A stretch of 64,000 bases of DNA from Amycolatopsis endophytica (GCF_013410405.1 NZ_JACCFK010000002.1:682001-746000), one strand, 5' to 3'; shown: positions 35,310 through 46,500, counted from the first letter of the stretch. A program made the numbers and translations. Notes: generated by a model not told the origin, from the letters alone.

Positions 35310-36326
35310 TCATTGTTTGAGCGGCGCGCGCCGTCCCACCAGCCAGGCCAGGTAGATCCCGCCGAGGAGGCCGGTCACCACGCCCACTGGCAGCAGGTGA
35401 CCGGTCGCGCGGGCGGCGGCGATGTCGGACGCCTGCAACAGCACCGCGCCGACCAGCGCCGAGGGCACCAGCGGCCGGGTTCCGGAGCGGCAGAGGATCT
35501 TCGCCAGATGCGGAGCCGCCAGCGAGACGAACGCGACCGGGCCCGCGGCGGTCACGGCGGTGCTGATCAGCGCGATGCCCAGCGCCAGCAGGACGAATCG
35601 TTCGCCCTCGACGCGCAGGCCCAGTCCGCGGGCGCGTTCGTCGCCCATTTCGATCATCCGCAGTGCCGGGCCGCGGCTGATCGTGAGCGGCACCAGCACC
35701 GCCACGGCGACCGCCACCGGCACGACGTGGCTCCACCCGCGGCCGTCCAGGCTGCCGATCAGCCAGTTCGCCGCGGACTTGGCGTCGTAGAAGTCGGCGC
35801 GGGAGATCATCAGCGAGTTCACCGCGAGCAGGATCGCGTTGACGCCGATGCCGACCAGGATCAGGCGGCTGGGCCGCAGGCCGTGGTTGTAGGACACGGC
35901 GTAGATGACCGCCGCCGAGATCACGCCCCCGGCGAGCGCGCCGAACCAGGTGGGCAGCGCGAGCGGGCCGAGCACGGTCAGCGACAGCAGGGCGCCGGTG
36001 GCCGACCCGGTGGTGAAGCCGAGGATCTCGGGACTGCCCAGCGGATTGCGGGTCAGGCTCTGGAAGACCGCGCCCGCGGTGCCCAGCGCCATCCCGACGC
36101 CGATCGCGGTCAGCGCGCGGGGCATCTGCCAGTCGTAGACGATCGCCTCGTCGCTGATGCTGCCCTGCCCGGCCAGTGTGTTCAGCACCGCGCCCGGCGT
36201 CATCACGTGGTTGCCCGGCCACAGCGCGACCAGCCACAACCCGATCACCAACAGCGCCAGCACCACGCCGACGACCGTCGACCGCCGCTCGACGCGGACG
36301 GACCACTCCCGCACCCGAACCGTCAC
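35310..36326 (-). CDS. FecCD-family iron-siderophore ABC permease 2
   Basis: 338 residues with about nine or ten membrane helices of the BtuC/FecCD type. Signature stretches are MALGTAGAVFQSLTRNPLGSPEILGFTTGS at the N-terminal third and AAGPVAFVSLAAPHLAK near the C-terminus. With the adjacent permease it forms the heterodimeric channel for a ferric siderophore. The GTG start overlaps the upstream permease stop as GTGA. No ATPase (FepC-type) gene is seen in the window, so the energising subunit must be encoded elsewhere. Confidence 0.92.
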   Translation of the reverse strand: MTVRVREWSVRVERRSTVVGVVLALLVIGLWLVALWPGNHVMTPGAVLNTLAGQGSISDEAIVYDWQMPRALTAIGVGMALGTAGAVFQSLTRNPLGSPEILGFTTGSATGALLSLTVLGPLALPTWFGALAGGVISAAVIYAVSYNHGLRPSRLILVGIGVNAILLAVNSLMISRADFYDAKSAANWLIGSLDGRGWSHVVPVAVAVAVLVPLTISRGPALRMIEMGDERARGLGLRVEGERFVLLALGIALISTAVTAAGPVAFVSLAAPHLAKILCRSGTRPLVPSALVGAVLLQASDIAAARATGHLLPVGVVTGLLGGIYLAWLVGRRAPLKQ

Positions 36327-37357
36327 AGCTCCGTCAGTCTCCTCCGCCGCGCGATCAGGACGAACACCGGACCGCCGAGCACCGCGCACATGATCGCCAC
36401 CTGGATCTCCCCGCCGGGCAGCAGCACCCGGCCGATGATGTCGGCGACCAGCACCAGTGTCGGCGCGAACACGATCGAGTAAGGCAGCAGCAGCCGGTGG
36501 TCCGGTCCGGTGAAGGCGCGGATCAGGTGCGGCACGGTGAGGCCGACGAACGCGATCGGCCCGGCGGCCGCCGTGGTCGCCCCGCACAGCACGGCCACGA
36601 CCACCACGCCGAGGACCCGCGTGCGGCCCACCTTCGACCCCAGGGCGGTGCCCGCGTCCTCCCCCAGCGCCAGCGCGTTGAGCGGCGCCGCCAGCAGCAG
36701 CGCGCCGAGCAGCCCCGCGATGGCGAATGGCAGGACCTGCCAGACGACGGTGGCGTTCGGGACGTTGAGCGACCCGACGATCCAGGACCGGTACTGCGCG
36801 AACGACGCGGAATCGAAGTAGACGAACGCGTTGGTGAAGGCGGTCAGCGCGGCACTCACCGCCGTGCCGGCCAGCGCGAGCCGCAGTGGCGCCGTTCCGG
36901 TGCCCGCGCGGGCGCCGAGCACGAACGTCACCGCGGAGGCGACCGCGGCGCCGAGGAGGCCGAACCAGACGTAGCCGGTGAAGGCGTCCAGCCCGAACAG
37001 GCTGACGACCGCGACCACGCACGCCGCGGCACCGGCGTTGACGCCGAAGATGCCCGGATCGGCCAGCGGGTTGCGGGTCAGCGTCTGCATGACGACACCG
37101 GCCACGGCCAGTGAAGCCCCGGCGATCACGCCCAGGATGGTGCGGGGCACGCGCATCGAGTGCACGACGGTCGAGTCGTACCCGCCGTCGCCCGACCACA
37201 GCAGGTGCCACGCTCCCGCGAAGCTCAGGTCGCCGGAACCGGTGCCGATGCTCAGCACCACGACGGCGAGCAGCAGGACGAGCCCGGCCGCGAGGACGAG
37301 CACGTGACGCCCCGCCCGGAACCGGATCCGGGCCGTGGCCTCCGCCACGTCGGTCAT
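36323..37357 (-). CDS. FecCD-family iron-siderophore ABC permease 1
   Basis: 344 residues, about ten helices. ASLAVAGVVMQTLTRNPLADPGIFGVNAGA and AAGPIAFVGLTVPHLIR are the FecCD signatures. ATG 37357 follows AAGGGGAGGGGG. It is divergent from the binding-lipoprotein gene, with an iron box between the two, so both directions are expected to rise under iron starvation. Confidence 0.92.
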   Translation of the reverse strand: MTDVAEATARIRFRAGRHVLVLAAGLVLLLAVVVLSIGTGSGDLSFAGAWHLLWSGDGGYDSTVVHSMRVPRTILGVIAGASLAVAGVVMQTLTRNPLADPGIFGVNAGAAACVVAVVSLFGLDAFTGYVWFGLLGAAVASAVTFVLGARAGTGTAPLRLALAGTAVSAALTAFTNAFVYFDSASFAQYRSWIVGSLNVPNATVVWQVLPFAIAGLLGALLLAAPLNALALGEDAGTALGSKVGRTRVLGVVVVAVLCGATTAAAGPIAFVGLTVPHLIRAFTGPDHRLLLPYSIVFAPTLVLVADIIGRVLLPGGEIQVAIMCAVLGGPVFVLIARRRRLTEL

Positions 37358-37386
37358 CGCCCCCTCCCCTTCCCACGCGATCAGGT

Positions 37387-37405
37387 GAAGGTTAGCCTTC
37401 CCTAA
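37387..37405. promoter_or_regulatory. IdeR/DmdR-type iron box between uptake operons
   Basis: GAAGGTTAGCCTTCCCTAA matches the actinobacterial iron-box consensus (TTAGGTTAGGCTAACCTAA) at 14 of 19 positions by my alignment. It lies 29 bp before the permease ATG and 48 bp before the lipoprotein ATG, able to serve both. Confidence 0.75.
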
Positions 37406-37453
37406 TACCGGGGCACTGTAAACCCCGTGGACGACAGCGAGGAGAACGGGACC

Positions 37454-38485
37454 ATGTCGCTTGGCCTTCCGCCCATCACCCGGCGCAGAGCACTTCTCGG
37501 CGCGGCCGGAGTGGCCGCCACCGCCGTGCTCGCCGGATGCACGAACAGCGCCAACGACACCGCCCAGCAGACCGCGTCCACCGCAGGCGGCCCCTTCGAC
37601 TTCACCGACGACCGCGGCCAGGCCGTCCACCTCGACGGCAAGCCGACCCGGATCGTCGCATACGCGGGTTCGGCCGCGGCGCTGTGGGAGTACGGAATCC
37701 GCCCGGTCGGCGTGTTCGGGCCGCAGAAGCTCGCCGACGGCAGCCCCGATCCGCAGGTGGGCCGCGTCGACCTGAGCGCGGTCACCTCGCTCGGCAACGC
37801 GTTCAACGAGTTCGACGTGCCGGCCTACATCAAGCTGGCGCCGGAACTGCTGATCTCCATGGTGGTCAACGCGAACGGGCTGTGGTACGTCCCGCAGGAC
37901 TCCGCTGACGAGATCACCGGCAAGGCGCCCACCGTCGGCATCCGGATGGTGCGGGAAAGCGCCACCAAGGTCATCGAGCGGTACGAGGCGCTCGCCAAGG
38001 CGCTCGGCGCGGACACCGAGACCGACGCGATCAAGCAGGCCCGTTCGGAGTTCCAGACCGCGACCACGCGCCTGACCGACGTGGCGAAATCCAAGGGCGG
38101 TCTGCGGGTGCTCGCGGTGTACGGGTCGAAGGACAAGCCCTACATCGGCAACCCGCTGGCGCACGCGAGCCTGCGTTACCTCTACGAGGCGGGCGTGCCG
38201 ATCACGAACGTGGGCGACCAGGCCGACACCGTGACCTGGGCACCGGACCTGAGCTGGGAGCAGATCAACCGCTACCCGGCCGACCTGATCCTCTACGACG
38301 TGCGGACCCAGGCGCTGACGCTGGACCAGCTCAAGCAGATCGACGTGTTCAACCAGCTGCCCGCGGTCAAGGCGGGCGCGCTCGTACCGTGGCGCACCGA
38401 GAACCCCTACACCTACTACTCCTACACGCAGATCGCGAACGAGGTCGCGGACGCGGTCGCGAAGGCCACCCCGGGACTCGTCTGA
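37454..38485 (+). CDS. ferric-siderophore binding lipoprotein (periplasmic-binding, FepB type)
   Basis: 343 residues. The signal region TRRRALLGAAGVAATAVLAGC has a twin-arginine start and a lipobox ending at Cys29, so it is an exported lipoprotein on the outer membrane face. The mature part is a TroA/FepB-like two-lobe binding protein (FTDDRGQAVHLDGKPTRIVAY at its start). It captures the ferric siderophore for the FecCD permeases encoded divergently. ATG 37454 follows AGGAG; an upstream GTG (37427) would add nine residues before the signal. Confidence 0.92.
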   Translation: MSLGLPPITRRRALLGAAGVAATAVLAGCTNSANDTAQQTASTAGGPFDFTDDRGQAVHLDGKPTRIVAYAGSAAALWEYGIRPVGVFGPQKLADGSPDPQVGRVDLSAVTSLGNAFNEFDVPAYIKLAPELLISMVVNANGLWYVPQDSADEITGKAPTVGIRMVRESATKVIERYEALAKALGADTETDAIKQARSEFQTATTRLTDVAKSKGGLRVLAVYGSKDKPYIGNPLAHASLRYLYEAGVPITNVGDQADTVTWAPDLSWEQINRYPADLILYDVRTQALTLDQLKQIDVFNQLPAVKAGALVPWRTENPYTYYSYTQIANEVADAVAKATPGLV

Positions 38486-39309
38486 TGGCGCGGCGCGAAC
38501 GGCGGTGGTTCCCGATCGTGCTGCGGGAGCTGGAGGTGCTGCGCGCCTACGACCTCACGCCCCGCATGCGGCGCGTGGTGCTCGGGGGCGCCGAGCTGGG
38601 AGCCTTCCGCCGCTACGGGTTCGACCTCACGCCCTTCCACACCGAGGCGCCCGACGATCACGTCAAGCTGTTCTTCCCGGAGCCCGCCACCGGTGTGCTG
38701 ACGCTGCCGGAGCAGGACGACGGGCATCTGGACTGGCCGGACGAGCCGCGCCCGATCGGCCGTGACTACACGCCGCGCCGGTTCGACGCCGAGGCCGGTG
38801 AGCTGGAGCTGGACTTCGTCGTGCACGCGGGCGGGATCGCTTCGGGCTGGGCCGCCTCGGCCCGTCCCGGCGACCGGATCTTCGTGGCCGGGCCGAAGAT
38901 GGCGACGGTGGTGCCGGTGACCCCGGCCTGGTATCTGCTCACCGGCGACGAGACGGCGCTGCCCGCGATCGGCCGCTGGATCGAGGAGCTGGCGCCGGGC
39001 ACGCCGGTGAAGGTCGTGGCCGAGGTGCCGGGGCCGGACGACGAGCTGAAGCTGGGCCCGGATGCCGAGGTGACGTGGCTGCACCGCGGCGACGCCGCGC
39101 CGGGGAGCGTGGATCTGCTGGCCCCGGCGCTGCGGGCGCTGGACTGGCCCTCCGACGACGTGTACGCGTGGGCGGCGGGCGAGACCGGCGTGATGCGTGG
39201 CGTGCGGGACCACCTTCGCAAGGAGCGCGGCCTGCCCGCCGAACGGGTGAACGTGACCGGCTACTGGAAGCGCGGTGAGTCCGCGTTCCCGTCGGAGCCG
39301 GGCGAATAG
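38485..39309 (+). CDS. siderophore-interacting FAD protein (ferric siderophore reductase)
   Basis: 274 residues of the SIP/ViuB family: FAD-binding beta-barrel with RDYTPRRFD (the R-x-Y-T flavin motif), then an NAD(P)H-binding part ending YWKRGE. Such proteins reduce the imported ferric siderophore to release iron in the cytoplasm. A role in supplying reduced flavin to the halogenase is conceivable but unsupported. The ATG shares one base with the lipoprotein stop (TGATG). Confidence 0.92.
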   Translation: MARRERRWFPIVLRELEVLRAYDLTPRMRRVVLGGAELGAFRRYGFDLTPFHTEAPDDHVKLFFPEPATGVLTLPEQDDGHLDWPDEPRPIGRDYTPRRFDAEAGELELDFVVHAGGIASGWAASARPGDRIFVAGPKMATVVPVTPAWYLLTGDETALPAIGRWIEELAPGTPVKVVAEVPGPDDELKLGPDAEVTWLHRGDAAPGSVDLLAPALRALDWPSDDVYAWAAGETGVMRGVRDHLRKERGLPAERVNVTGYWKRGESAFPSEPGE

Positions 39310-40551
39310 ATGACGAAGCTGTTCATCGACCTCACGCCCGTGCGTGAGAGCCGTGGCTTCCGCGTGGTGTTCGTGGCCCGGACGGTGTCGCTGTTCGGGC
39401 TCGGGCTGTCGCAGGTGGCGCTGCCGGTGCAGGTGTTCGGCCTGACCGGATCGTCGGCGCAGGTCGGACTGGTGAGCCTGGCGATGGCGCTCGCGCTGCT
39501 GTGCGGGACGCTGCTGGGCGGAATCCTCGCCGACCGCGGTGACCGGCGCACGCTGATCGTGCGGGCGCGGACGCTGGCGATCCTGGCCGGGGTGGTGCTG
39601 CTGGTCAACGCGGCGCTGCCGTCGCCGTCGCTGTGGGCGCTGTACCTGGCCGACGTCGTCAACGGCTTCTCCGGCGGTCTCAGCTCGACGGTGCTGATGG
39701 CGGTGTCGCCCGCGCTGGTCGGGCGGGCGCAGCTGCCCGCCGCGGGCGCGCTGATGACGCTGACCACGCAGGTGGGGCTCATCGTCAGCCCGTCGATCGG
39801 CGGTCTGCTGATCGCGGGGCCCGGGCTGGCCTGGACGTACGGGATCGCCGTGGCGGCGGCGGTGTGCACGGCGGTCACGCTGCGGGGCCTGCCGAAGCTG
39901 CCGCCGGCGGCGACCGGGGAGGAACAGCGGCATCCGCTGCACGCGATGGCGGAGGGGCTGCGGTACGTGGTGCGGACGCCGGTGGTGTTCGGGCTGATGG
40001 TGATCGACCTGTTCCCGATGCTGCTGGCGATGCCGAACGCGCTGTTCCCGGCGGTGGCGGCGGAACGCTTCGGCGGTGACCCCGCGGTGACCGGCCTGTT
40101 CTACACCGCGCCCGCGATCGGCGCGATGGTCGCGGCGCTGACGAGCGGCTGGACGGGTTCGCTGCGGCGCCCCGGCTGGGTCCTGTGCGGGGCGATCGCC
40201 CTGTGGGGGCTGGGGGTCGCCGGGTTCGGGCTGTCGTCGGCCGTGTGGCTGGCCGTGGTGCTGCTGGCGGTCGCCGGGTTCGGCGACAGCGTGTCGGAAA
40301 TCCTGCGGCGGGCCCTGATCCAGGCCCACACTCCGGATGCGTTGCAGGGCCGGGTGTCCAGCCTGTGGCTCTCCCAGGCGACGGTCGGTTCCGCGGCGGG
40401 CAACACGGTGTCCGGCTTCGCGGGCCGTTTCCTGGGCACCGGGGTGACCCTCGTCGGCGGCGGAGTGCTGTGCGTGGCCGGTGCGCTCGGGACGACGCTG
40501 TCGGTACGCGGACTGCGCACGGTGCGCACCGACGTCCCTGCCGAGAAGTAG
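39310..40551 (+). CDS. MFS siderophore exporter (EntS type)
   Basis: 413 residues with about 12 helices. The N-terminal FRVVFVARTVSLFGLGLSQVALPVQVFGLTGS and loop GGILADRGDRRTLIV are typical of EntS-like exporters of the MFS_3 group, which export catecholate siderophores. It directly abuts the reductase gene (TAG then ATG) and is convergent with the NRPS, separated by a strong terminator. Confidence 0.9.
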   Translation: MTKLFIDLTPVRESRGFRVVFVARTVSLFGLGLSQVALPVQVFGLTGSSAQVGLVSLAMALALLCGTLLGGILADRGDRRTLIVRARTLAILAGVVLLVNAALPSPSLWALYLADVVNGFSGGLSSTVLMAVSPALVGRAQLPAAGALMTLTTQVGLIVSPSIGGLLIAGPGLAWTYGIAVAAAVCTAVTLRGLPKLPPAATGEEQRHPLHAMAEGLRYVVRTPVVFGLMVIDLFPMLLAMPNALFPAVAAERFGGDPAVTGLFYTAPAIGAMVAALTSGWTGSLRRPGWVLCGAIALWGLGVAGFGLSSAVWLAVVLLAVAGFGDSVSEILRRALIQAHTPDALQGRVSSLWLSQATVGSAAGNTVSGFAGRFLGTGVTLVGGGVLCVAGALGTTLSVRGLRTVRTDVPAEK

Positions 40552-40560
40552 CCGCTCACC

Positions 40561-40597
40561 CGACGGAGGGCCCGGCTGGCGGCCGGGCCCTCCGTCG
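40561..40597. terminator. bidirectional terminator between exporter and NRPS
   Basis: Perfect 16-bp stem CGACGGAGGGCCCGGC/GCCGGGCCCTCCGTCG with a five-base loop. It abuts the NRPS stop codon on one side and lies nine bases after the exporter stop on the other. Confidence 0.85.
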
Positions 40598-43500
40598 TCA
40601 CTGCGCGGTGAGGGCGGCGACGGTGCGGGCCTCGAACAGTTGCCGGGGCGTCAGCTCCAGACCGGCTTCCCGGGCGGCGGCGACCAGGCGCATGGCGAGC
40701 ATGCTGTCGCCCCCGAGGTCGAAGAAGTCGTCGTCCGGGCTGACCGCGGGCAGGTCCAGCACTTCCGCGACCAGTGCGCACCACCGGCGTTCCGCGTCGG
40801 TTGCCGGGGGACGGCCCGAGGTGAGCGCGGCGAAGTCCGGTTCCGGCAGCGCCGCCACGTCCAGTTTGTTGTTCACCGTGTAGGGCAGCGCGTCCAGCGG
40901 CACCACCAGGGACGGCACCGCGTGCGCGGGCAGCACCCCGGCCAGGTGCGCGCGCAGCCCGGCGGGATCGGGAGCGGCCCCGAACACCACGTAGGCCACC
41001 AGGCGCTTGACCCCGCCGCGTTCGGACGGGACCACCGCGGCCGCGCGCACGCCGGGGGCAGCCATCACCGCGGCCTCCACCTCGCCCGGTTCGATCCGGA
41101 AGCCCCGGATCTTCACCTGGTCGTCGGCGCGGCCGAGGTACTCCAGCGCCCCGGACGGGGTCCACCGCACGATGTCGCCGGTCCGGTACATGCGCCCCCC
41201 GGGTGCGGCCACGAACCGGGACGCCGTCAATGAAGGCCGACCGTGGTAGCCCCGCGCGATCCCCGCCCCGGACAGGTACAGCTCCCCCGCCACGCCGGGC
41301 GGCACCGGCCGCAGCTCGTGGTCCAGGACCCGCGCCACGGCGCCCCGCACGGGACGTCCGATGACCGGCCGCTCGCTGTCGGCGGCCCAGGCGAACGTCG
41401 CGTCCACCGTGCCCTCCGTCGGCCCGTACAGGTTCACCGCCGCGCGGTCCCGCAGGCGCTGCCACGCCGCGTCGGGGATCGCCTCGCCGCCGACGCCCAG
41501 CGTCAGCAACGGCAACTCGATCCCGGTGGCCGCGATCTCGGCGAACACCGACGGCGCGACCTCGATGAAGTCGATCGCGTCGTCGGCCAGCCGTCGCGCC
41601 ATCGCCGCCGGATCACGCTGCAGCTCCTCGTCGAACAGGTGCACCGCGTGCCCGTGGTACATCCACAGCAGCGGCTGCCACGAGGCGTCGAACGAGAACG
41701 ACCACGCGTGCGCCACCCGCAGCCGCCGCCCGCCTGCCCGCTCGACCGTGGGCTCGTACAGCTCACGACGGTGGCTGTGGAACAGGTTGACGATGTTGCG
41801 CTGCTCCACCACCACACCCTTCGGGGTGCCGGTGGACCCGGAGGTGTAGATCAGGTACGCGGCGTCCTCGCCCCGCAGCGGTGCACCCCGTTCGGCGTCG
41901 GTGACCGGACCGTCCGGCAAGCCGCCGATACCGTCCAGTGTGGACAGCACGACCGCGGGGCGGGCGTCGTCCAGCATGAACCGGATCCGCTCCGCCGGGT
42001 AGGCGGGGTCGATCGGCAGGTACGCCGCGCCCAGCCGGTGCACGGCCAGCAGCGCCACGACGAACTCCGGCACGCGCGGGAACTCCAGCGCCACCACCGA
42101 TCCCGGTTGCACACCCCGCGCCAGCAACGCCCGCGCCAGACGGTTCGCGGTCGAGTCCAGCTCGCCGAACGTCCAGCTCCGCCGTCCGACGAGCGCCACC
42201 GCGTCCGGGTCCCGCTCCACCTGCGCCCGGAACAGCCCGTCCAGAGTGGAGGGGCCGGACACGTCCGCGGCGGCGCCGTGTGACCACGATTCCAGCAGCT
42301 CCCGTTCCGCCGTGGGCAGTGCCTCGACGGACGCGGCGGGCCGGTCCGGATCCGCGGTCAGCGACCGCAGCACCGTGTCCAGCCGCGCGGCCATGCGCTC
42401 GACCTCGTCGCGGGCGAACACGTCCGGCCGGAATTCCAGGACGATCCGGAACTCCTCCTGCGGGTACACCGCGACCGTCAGCGGGTAGTGCGTCACCGAC
42501 CGCCCGCCGACCCGGTCCACCTCCAGCCCGCAGCCGCGTGCCTCGGCCTTCACCAGATCGGCCTCGACCGGGAAGTTCTCCACCACCAGTAGCGTGTCGA
42601 ACAGCGGTCCGGTGACGGCCTGGAGGTCGGCCAGCCCGGTGTGCTCGTATTCGACCAGTGCCGACTGCTGCGCCCACAACCGGCGGATACCCTCCGCGGC
42701 GCTGCCCGCGCCGCCGCTGCGCACCCGCACCGGCACGGTGTTGATGAACAGCCCCGGCACCGATCCGGCACCGGGCAGCTCCGCGGGCCGCCCGGACACG
42801 GTCGTGCCGAACACGACATCGGACCGCCCGGTGAGCCGACCCAGCACCGTGCCCCAGGCGTACTGCAGGACCGTGTTGACGGTGACGCCCAGCTTCCGCG
42901 CCAGTGCGCCGACGGCCGTGACGAGCGACCGATCGACATCGAGCACGACGTCCTCGCTGTCGGACACCGTCGCCTCGGCACCGGCCGGCGCCAGGTACGT
43001 CGGCTCGGTGATTCCCTCCAGCGCCCGGGTGTAGGCGCGGACCCCGGCCCCGGCGTCCTTGCCGCCCAGCAGGTTCAGGAAGTCCTGATAGGACGGCCCG
43101 GCCGGCTCCGCCCAGGTTCCGGCGTAACGGGCGAACAGCTCCCGCGCGAGAAGCGGCAGCGACCAGCCGTCCAGGATCAGGTGGTGGTTGGTGACCACGA
43201 GCCGGTGCTCCCCCGGCGCGATCCGGGCGAGCAGGAACCGCAGCAGCGGCGGGCGGTCCAGGGCGAACCGGCGTTCCCGCTGCTCACGCTCCATGCGCGG
43301 CAGGTCCTCCTCGGTCGCGTCGACCACCTCGAACTCCGCTGCGGTCTCCTCGCCGACGAAGGCACCGGCGCTGGTGAACCCGGCACGCAGGTTCGGCCTG
43401 GCCCGCAGCAGATCCGCTGCCGCGTCCCGCAATCGCGGAACGTCGAGGTCGCCGGAGACCCGCAGCACCAGCTGCATCGTGTAGACGTCCGGGCCGTCAC

Positions 43501-46500
43501 CGTCGAAAGTGGACAGGAAGAACAGGCCGCGCTGCAACGGGGTCAGCGTCGGCGCCTCCCCGGTGACGACGGCCGCCGGTTCGGCCATGGCGGCCCGCTC
43601 CGCGAGACCGGCGACCGTCGGGTGGTCGAAGACGGTGCGGACATCGAGGTCCAGCCCGGCCTCACGGGCGGCGCTGACGACCCGCATCGCGGCGATCGAG
43701 TCACCGCCCAGGCCGAAGAAGTCGTCCCGCCGTCCGACGGCGTCCAGACCGAGCACTCCGCACACGATCGAGGCGATCGCGCGCTCGGACTCGCCCCGCG
43801 GCTCGTCGCCCTCGCCGACCACCGGCCCCTCCGGCGCGGGCAACGCGCGGCGGTCGATCTTGCCGGTGCCGGTGAGGGGCAGGGCATCCAGCGGCACCAG
43901 CACGTTCGGCACCATCGCGCCGGGCAGCAGTCCCGCCACGTGCTCGCGCACCTCGGCCGGGTCCGCGCCGGACACCAGGTAGCCGACGAGCCCGCCGTCG
44001 TGCACCGCGGCGGCCGCGGCGGACACGCCGGGGTGGCTCGCCAGTGCCGCCTCGACCTCGCCCAGCTCGATCCGGACGCCCCGGATCTTGACCTGGTCGT
44101 CGGCGCGGCCCAGCAACGCGATGCCGCCGTTCCGGCGGACACCCAGGTCGCCCGTGCGGTAGAGCCGTTGCCCGTCCGGGGCAGCGACGAACCGCGTGGC
44201 GGTCAGCTCCGGCGATCCGAGGTAACCGCGTGCGAGACCGGCCCCCGACAGGTACACCTCACCCGGCACGCCGTCCGGAACCGGGCGCAGCGCGGCGTCG
44301 AGCAAGTGGCACGCGGTGTTGTCGATCGGCGTGCCCACACCCGAACCGGGTTCGGCGGTCAGGCAGGCCAGGCTGTCGCCGCTGGCCTCGGAGCTGCCGT
44401 AGAAGTTGGCCAGCCGCGCGCCGGGCAGTGTCTTCGCGAAACGCTCGGCCAGCGCGTCGGCCAGTGGCTCACCGCTGCAGATCCACTCCCGCACCGAGGT
44501 CAGGGATCCGGCCTCGTCGAGCAGGGCCGACAGCAGGCTCGGCACCAGCGTGACGCGCCGGACCTGATGGCGGGCGATCAGGCGCGCCAGCGCCCGGTGG
44601 TCCCGGACGGCGTCGTCCCCGGCCAGGACCACGCGCGCTCCGGCCAGCAGGGCCGAAAGCAGTTCGGTGGAGGCGTCGACGAAGCTGATCGACGATTTCG
44701 CGATCACCGTGTCGCCGGGCGCGAGCGGCTGCACCCGCTGCTGCCAGGCCAGCCGGTTCGCCAGCCCGCCCTGGGTGCCCACGACGGCCTTCGGGGTGCC
44801 CGAGGAGCCGGAGGTGAACAGCACCGACACCGGCTGGTCCGGCCGCACCGTCACCGGGCGGACCGGCCGCAGCGGAACCTGCTCCAGGTCCACGATTTCG
44901 GCATCGGTGTCCGGCAGCCGGACTTCCGGGGTGGTCAGGATCCAGCCGGGCCGGGCGGCGCCGAGCATCGCGGCCAGGCGCGCCCGTGGGTGCCCCGGAT
45001 CGAGCGGCAGGTACGCGGCGCCGCCGCGGAGCACGCCGAGCAGGCCGATCACCAGGTGCGCGGTGCGCGGAACCGCCAGTCCCACCACGGTTTCCGGCCC
45101 GGCGCCGCGGGCGCGCAGGTCGGCGGCGACGCGGTCGGCCGCGGTGAGCAGCCCGGCGTAGGTCCACTCCCCCTCGTCGGTGACCAGCGCGACCGCGTCG
45201 GGCGTCCGCGCGGCCTGCGCGGCGAAGCGGTCGGCGACCGAGCCGTCCACGGCGATTTCCGTGCCGTGCGACGCTTCCCCGGACGAGGGCAGCGGGTCGA
45301 ACCGGCCCATCCGCCGGTCCGGATCGTCCGCGAACTCGCCCAAAAGCCCGGCCAGCATCCCCGGTACCCGCGCGGCGAGCTCGCCGGACAGCAGGTCCGG
45401 CCGGTAGGACAGGCGCAGCCGCAACCGGTCGTCGATCGGGTCGATGAGCAGCATCGCCGGGTAGTGGCTGCTGTCGGTCGGCTCGACCTCGCCGATGGTG
45501 AGCCCGGCGCGGCGCTGGATCTCGCTCAGCCGTCCGGAGTCGATCGGGTAGCTCTCGAACACGACGACGGTGTCGAACAGTTCGGGCAGGTCCGCGGCGC
45601 GCTGGATCTCGCCGAGGCTGACGTGCTGGTGGGCGACCAGCCCGGCCTGCTCGCCCTGGTGGCGGCGCAGGAATTCGCGCACCGCCTCACCGGGACGCAA
45701 CCGCGCCCGAACCGGCACCGCGTTGATGAACAGGCCGACCATGCGCTCGACGTCGGGCAGTTCGGCGGGCCGCCCGGCGACGGTCATGCCGAACAGCACG
45801 TCGTCGCGGCCCGTGAGCCTGCCGAGCACGATCGCCCACGCGGCCTGCACGAGCGTGTTGAGCGTGACCCGCTCGGCCCGCGCCAGGTCACGCAGGCGTG
45901 CGGTGAGATCCGGGTCGAGCAGGTGCGCGGTGGTCCGGGGCGTGGACTCTGCGGCGGGCCGCGGCGCACCGATCAGGGTCGGCTCGGTGACCCCGGCCAG
46001 CGCGTCGCGCCAGGCGGCACGGGCGTCGCCGGCGTCCTGGCGGGCGAGCCAGGCCAGGTAGTCCCGGTAGTCGGCGGCGGGCGGCAGCGCGGCCGTCGAT
46101 CCGCCGTCGGCGTAGGCGGTGAGCACCTCGCCGATCAGCAGCGGGCTGGACCAGCCGTCCATCAGGACGTGGTGGCTGTGCAGCACGAACCGGTAGTCGC
46201 GCGGGCCGAGGCGGCCCAGGATGATCCGCACCAGCGGCGGACGGGACAGGTCGAACGGCTCCGCGGTGAGTTCCGCCAGGCGCCGCGCGAACTCGGCCTC
46301 CGAGGCGGCGTCGACCTCGTGCCACGGGATGTCCACGTGGTCGGCGATGACCTGCACGGGCTCGCGCAGACCGTCCGAGTAGATCGCCGCGCGCAGGTTC
46401 GGGTACCGCGCGAAGACCGCGTCCACCGACCGGCGCAGCAGCGCGGCGTCCAGGCCGCCGGTCAGCTCCAGCGACAGGGTCACGGTGTAGAAGTCGGCGC

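Noticed and set aside
40841..42247. Calling A5 as glutamine-specific
   Set aside because: Only about half of the pocket matches the Gln code, and the surrounding motif points elsewhere; left open.
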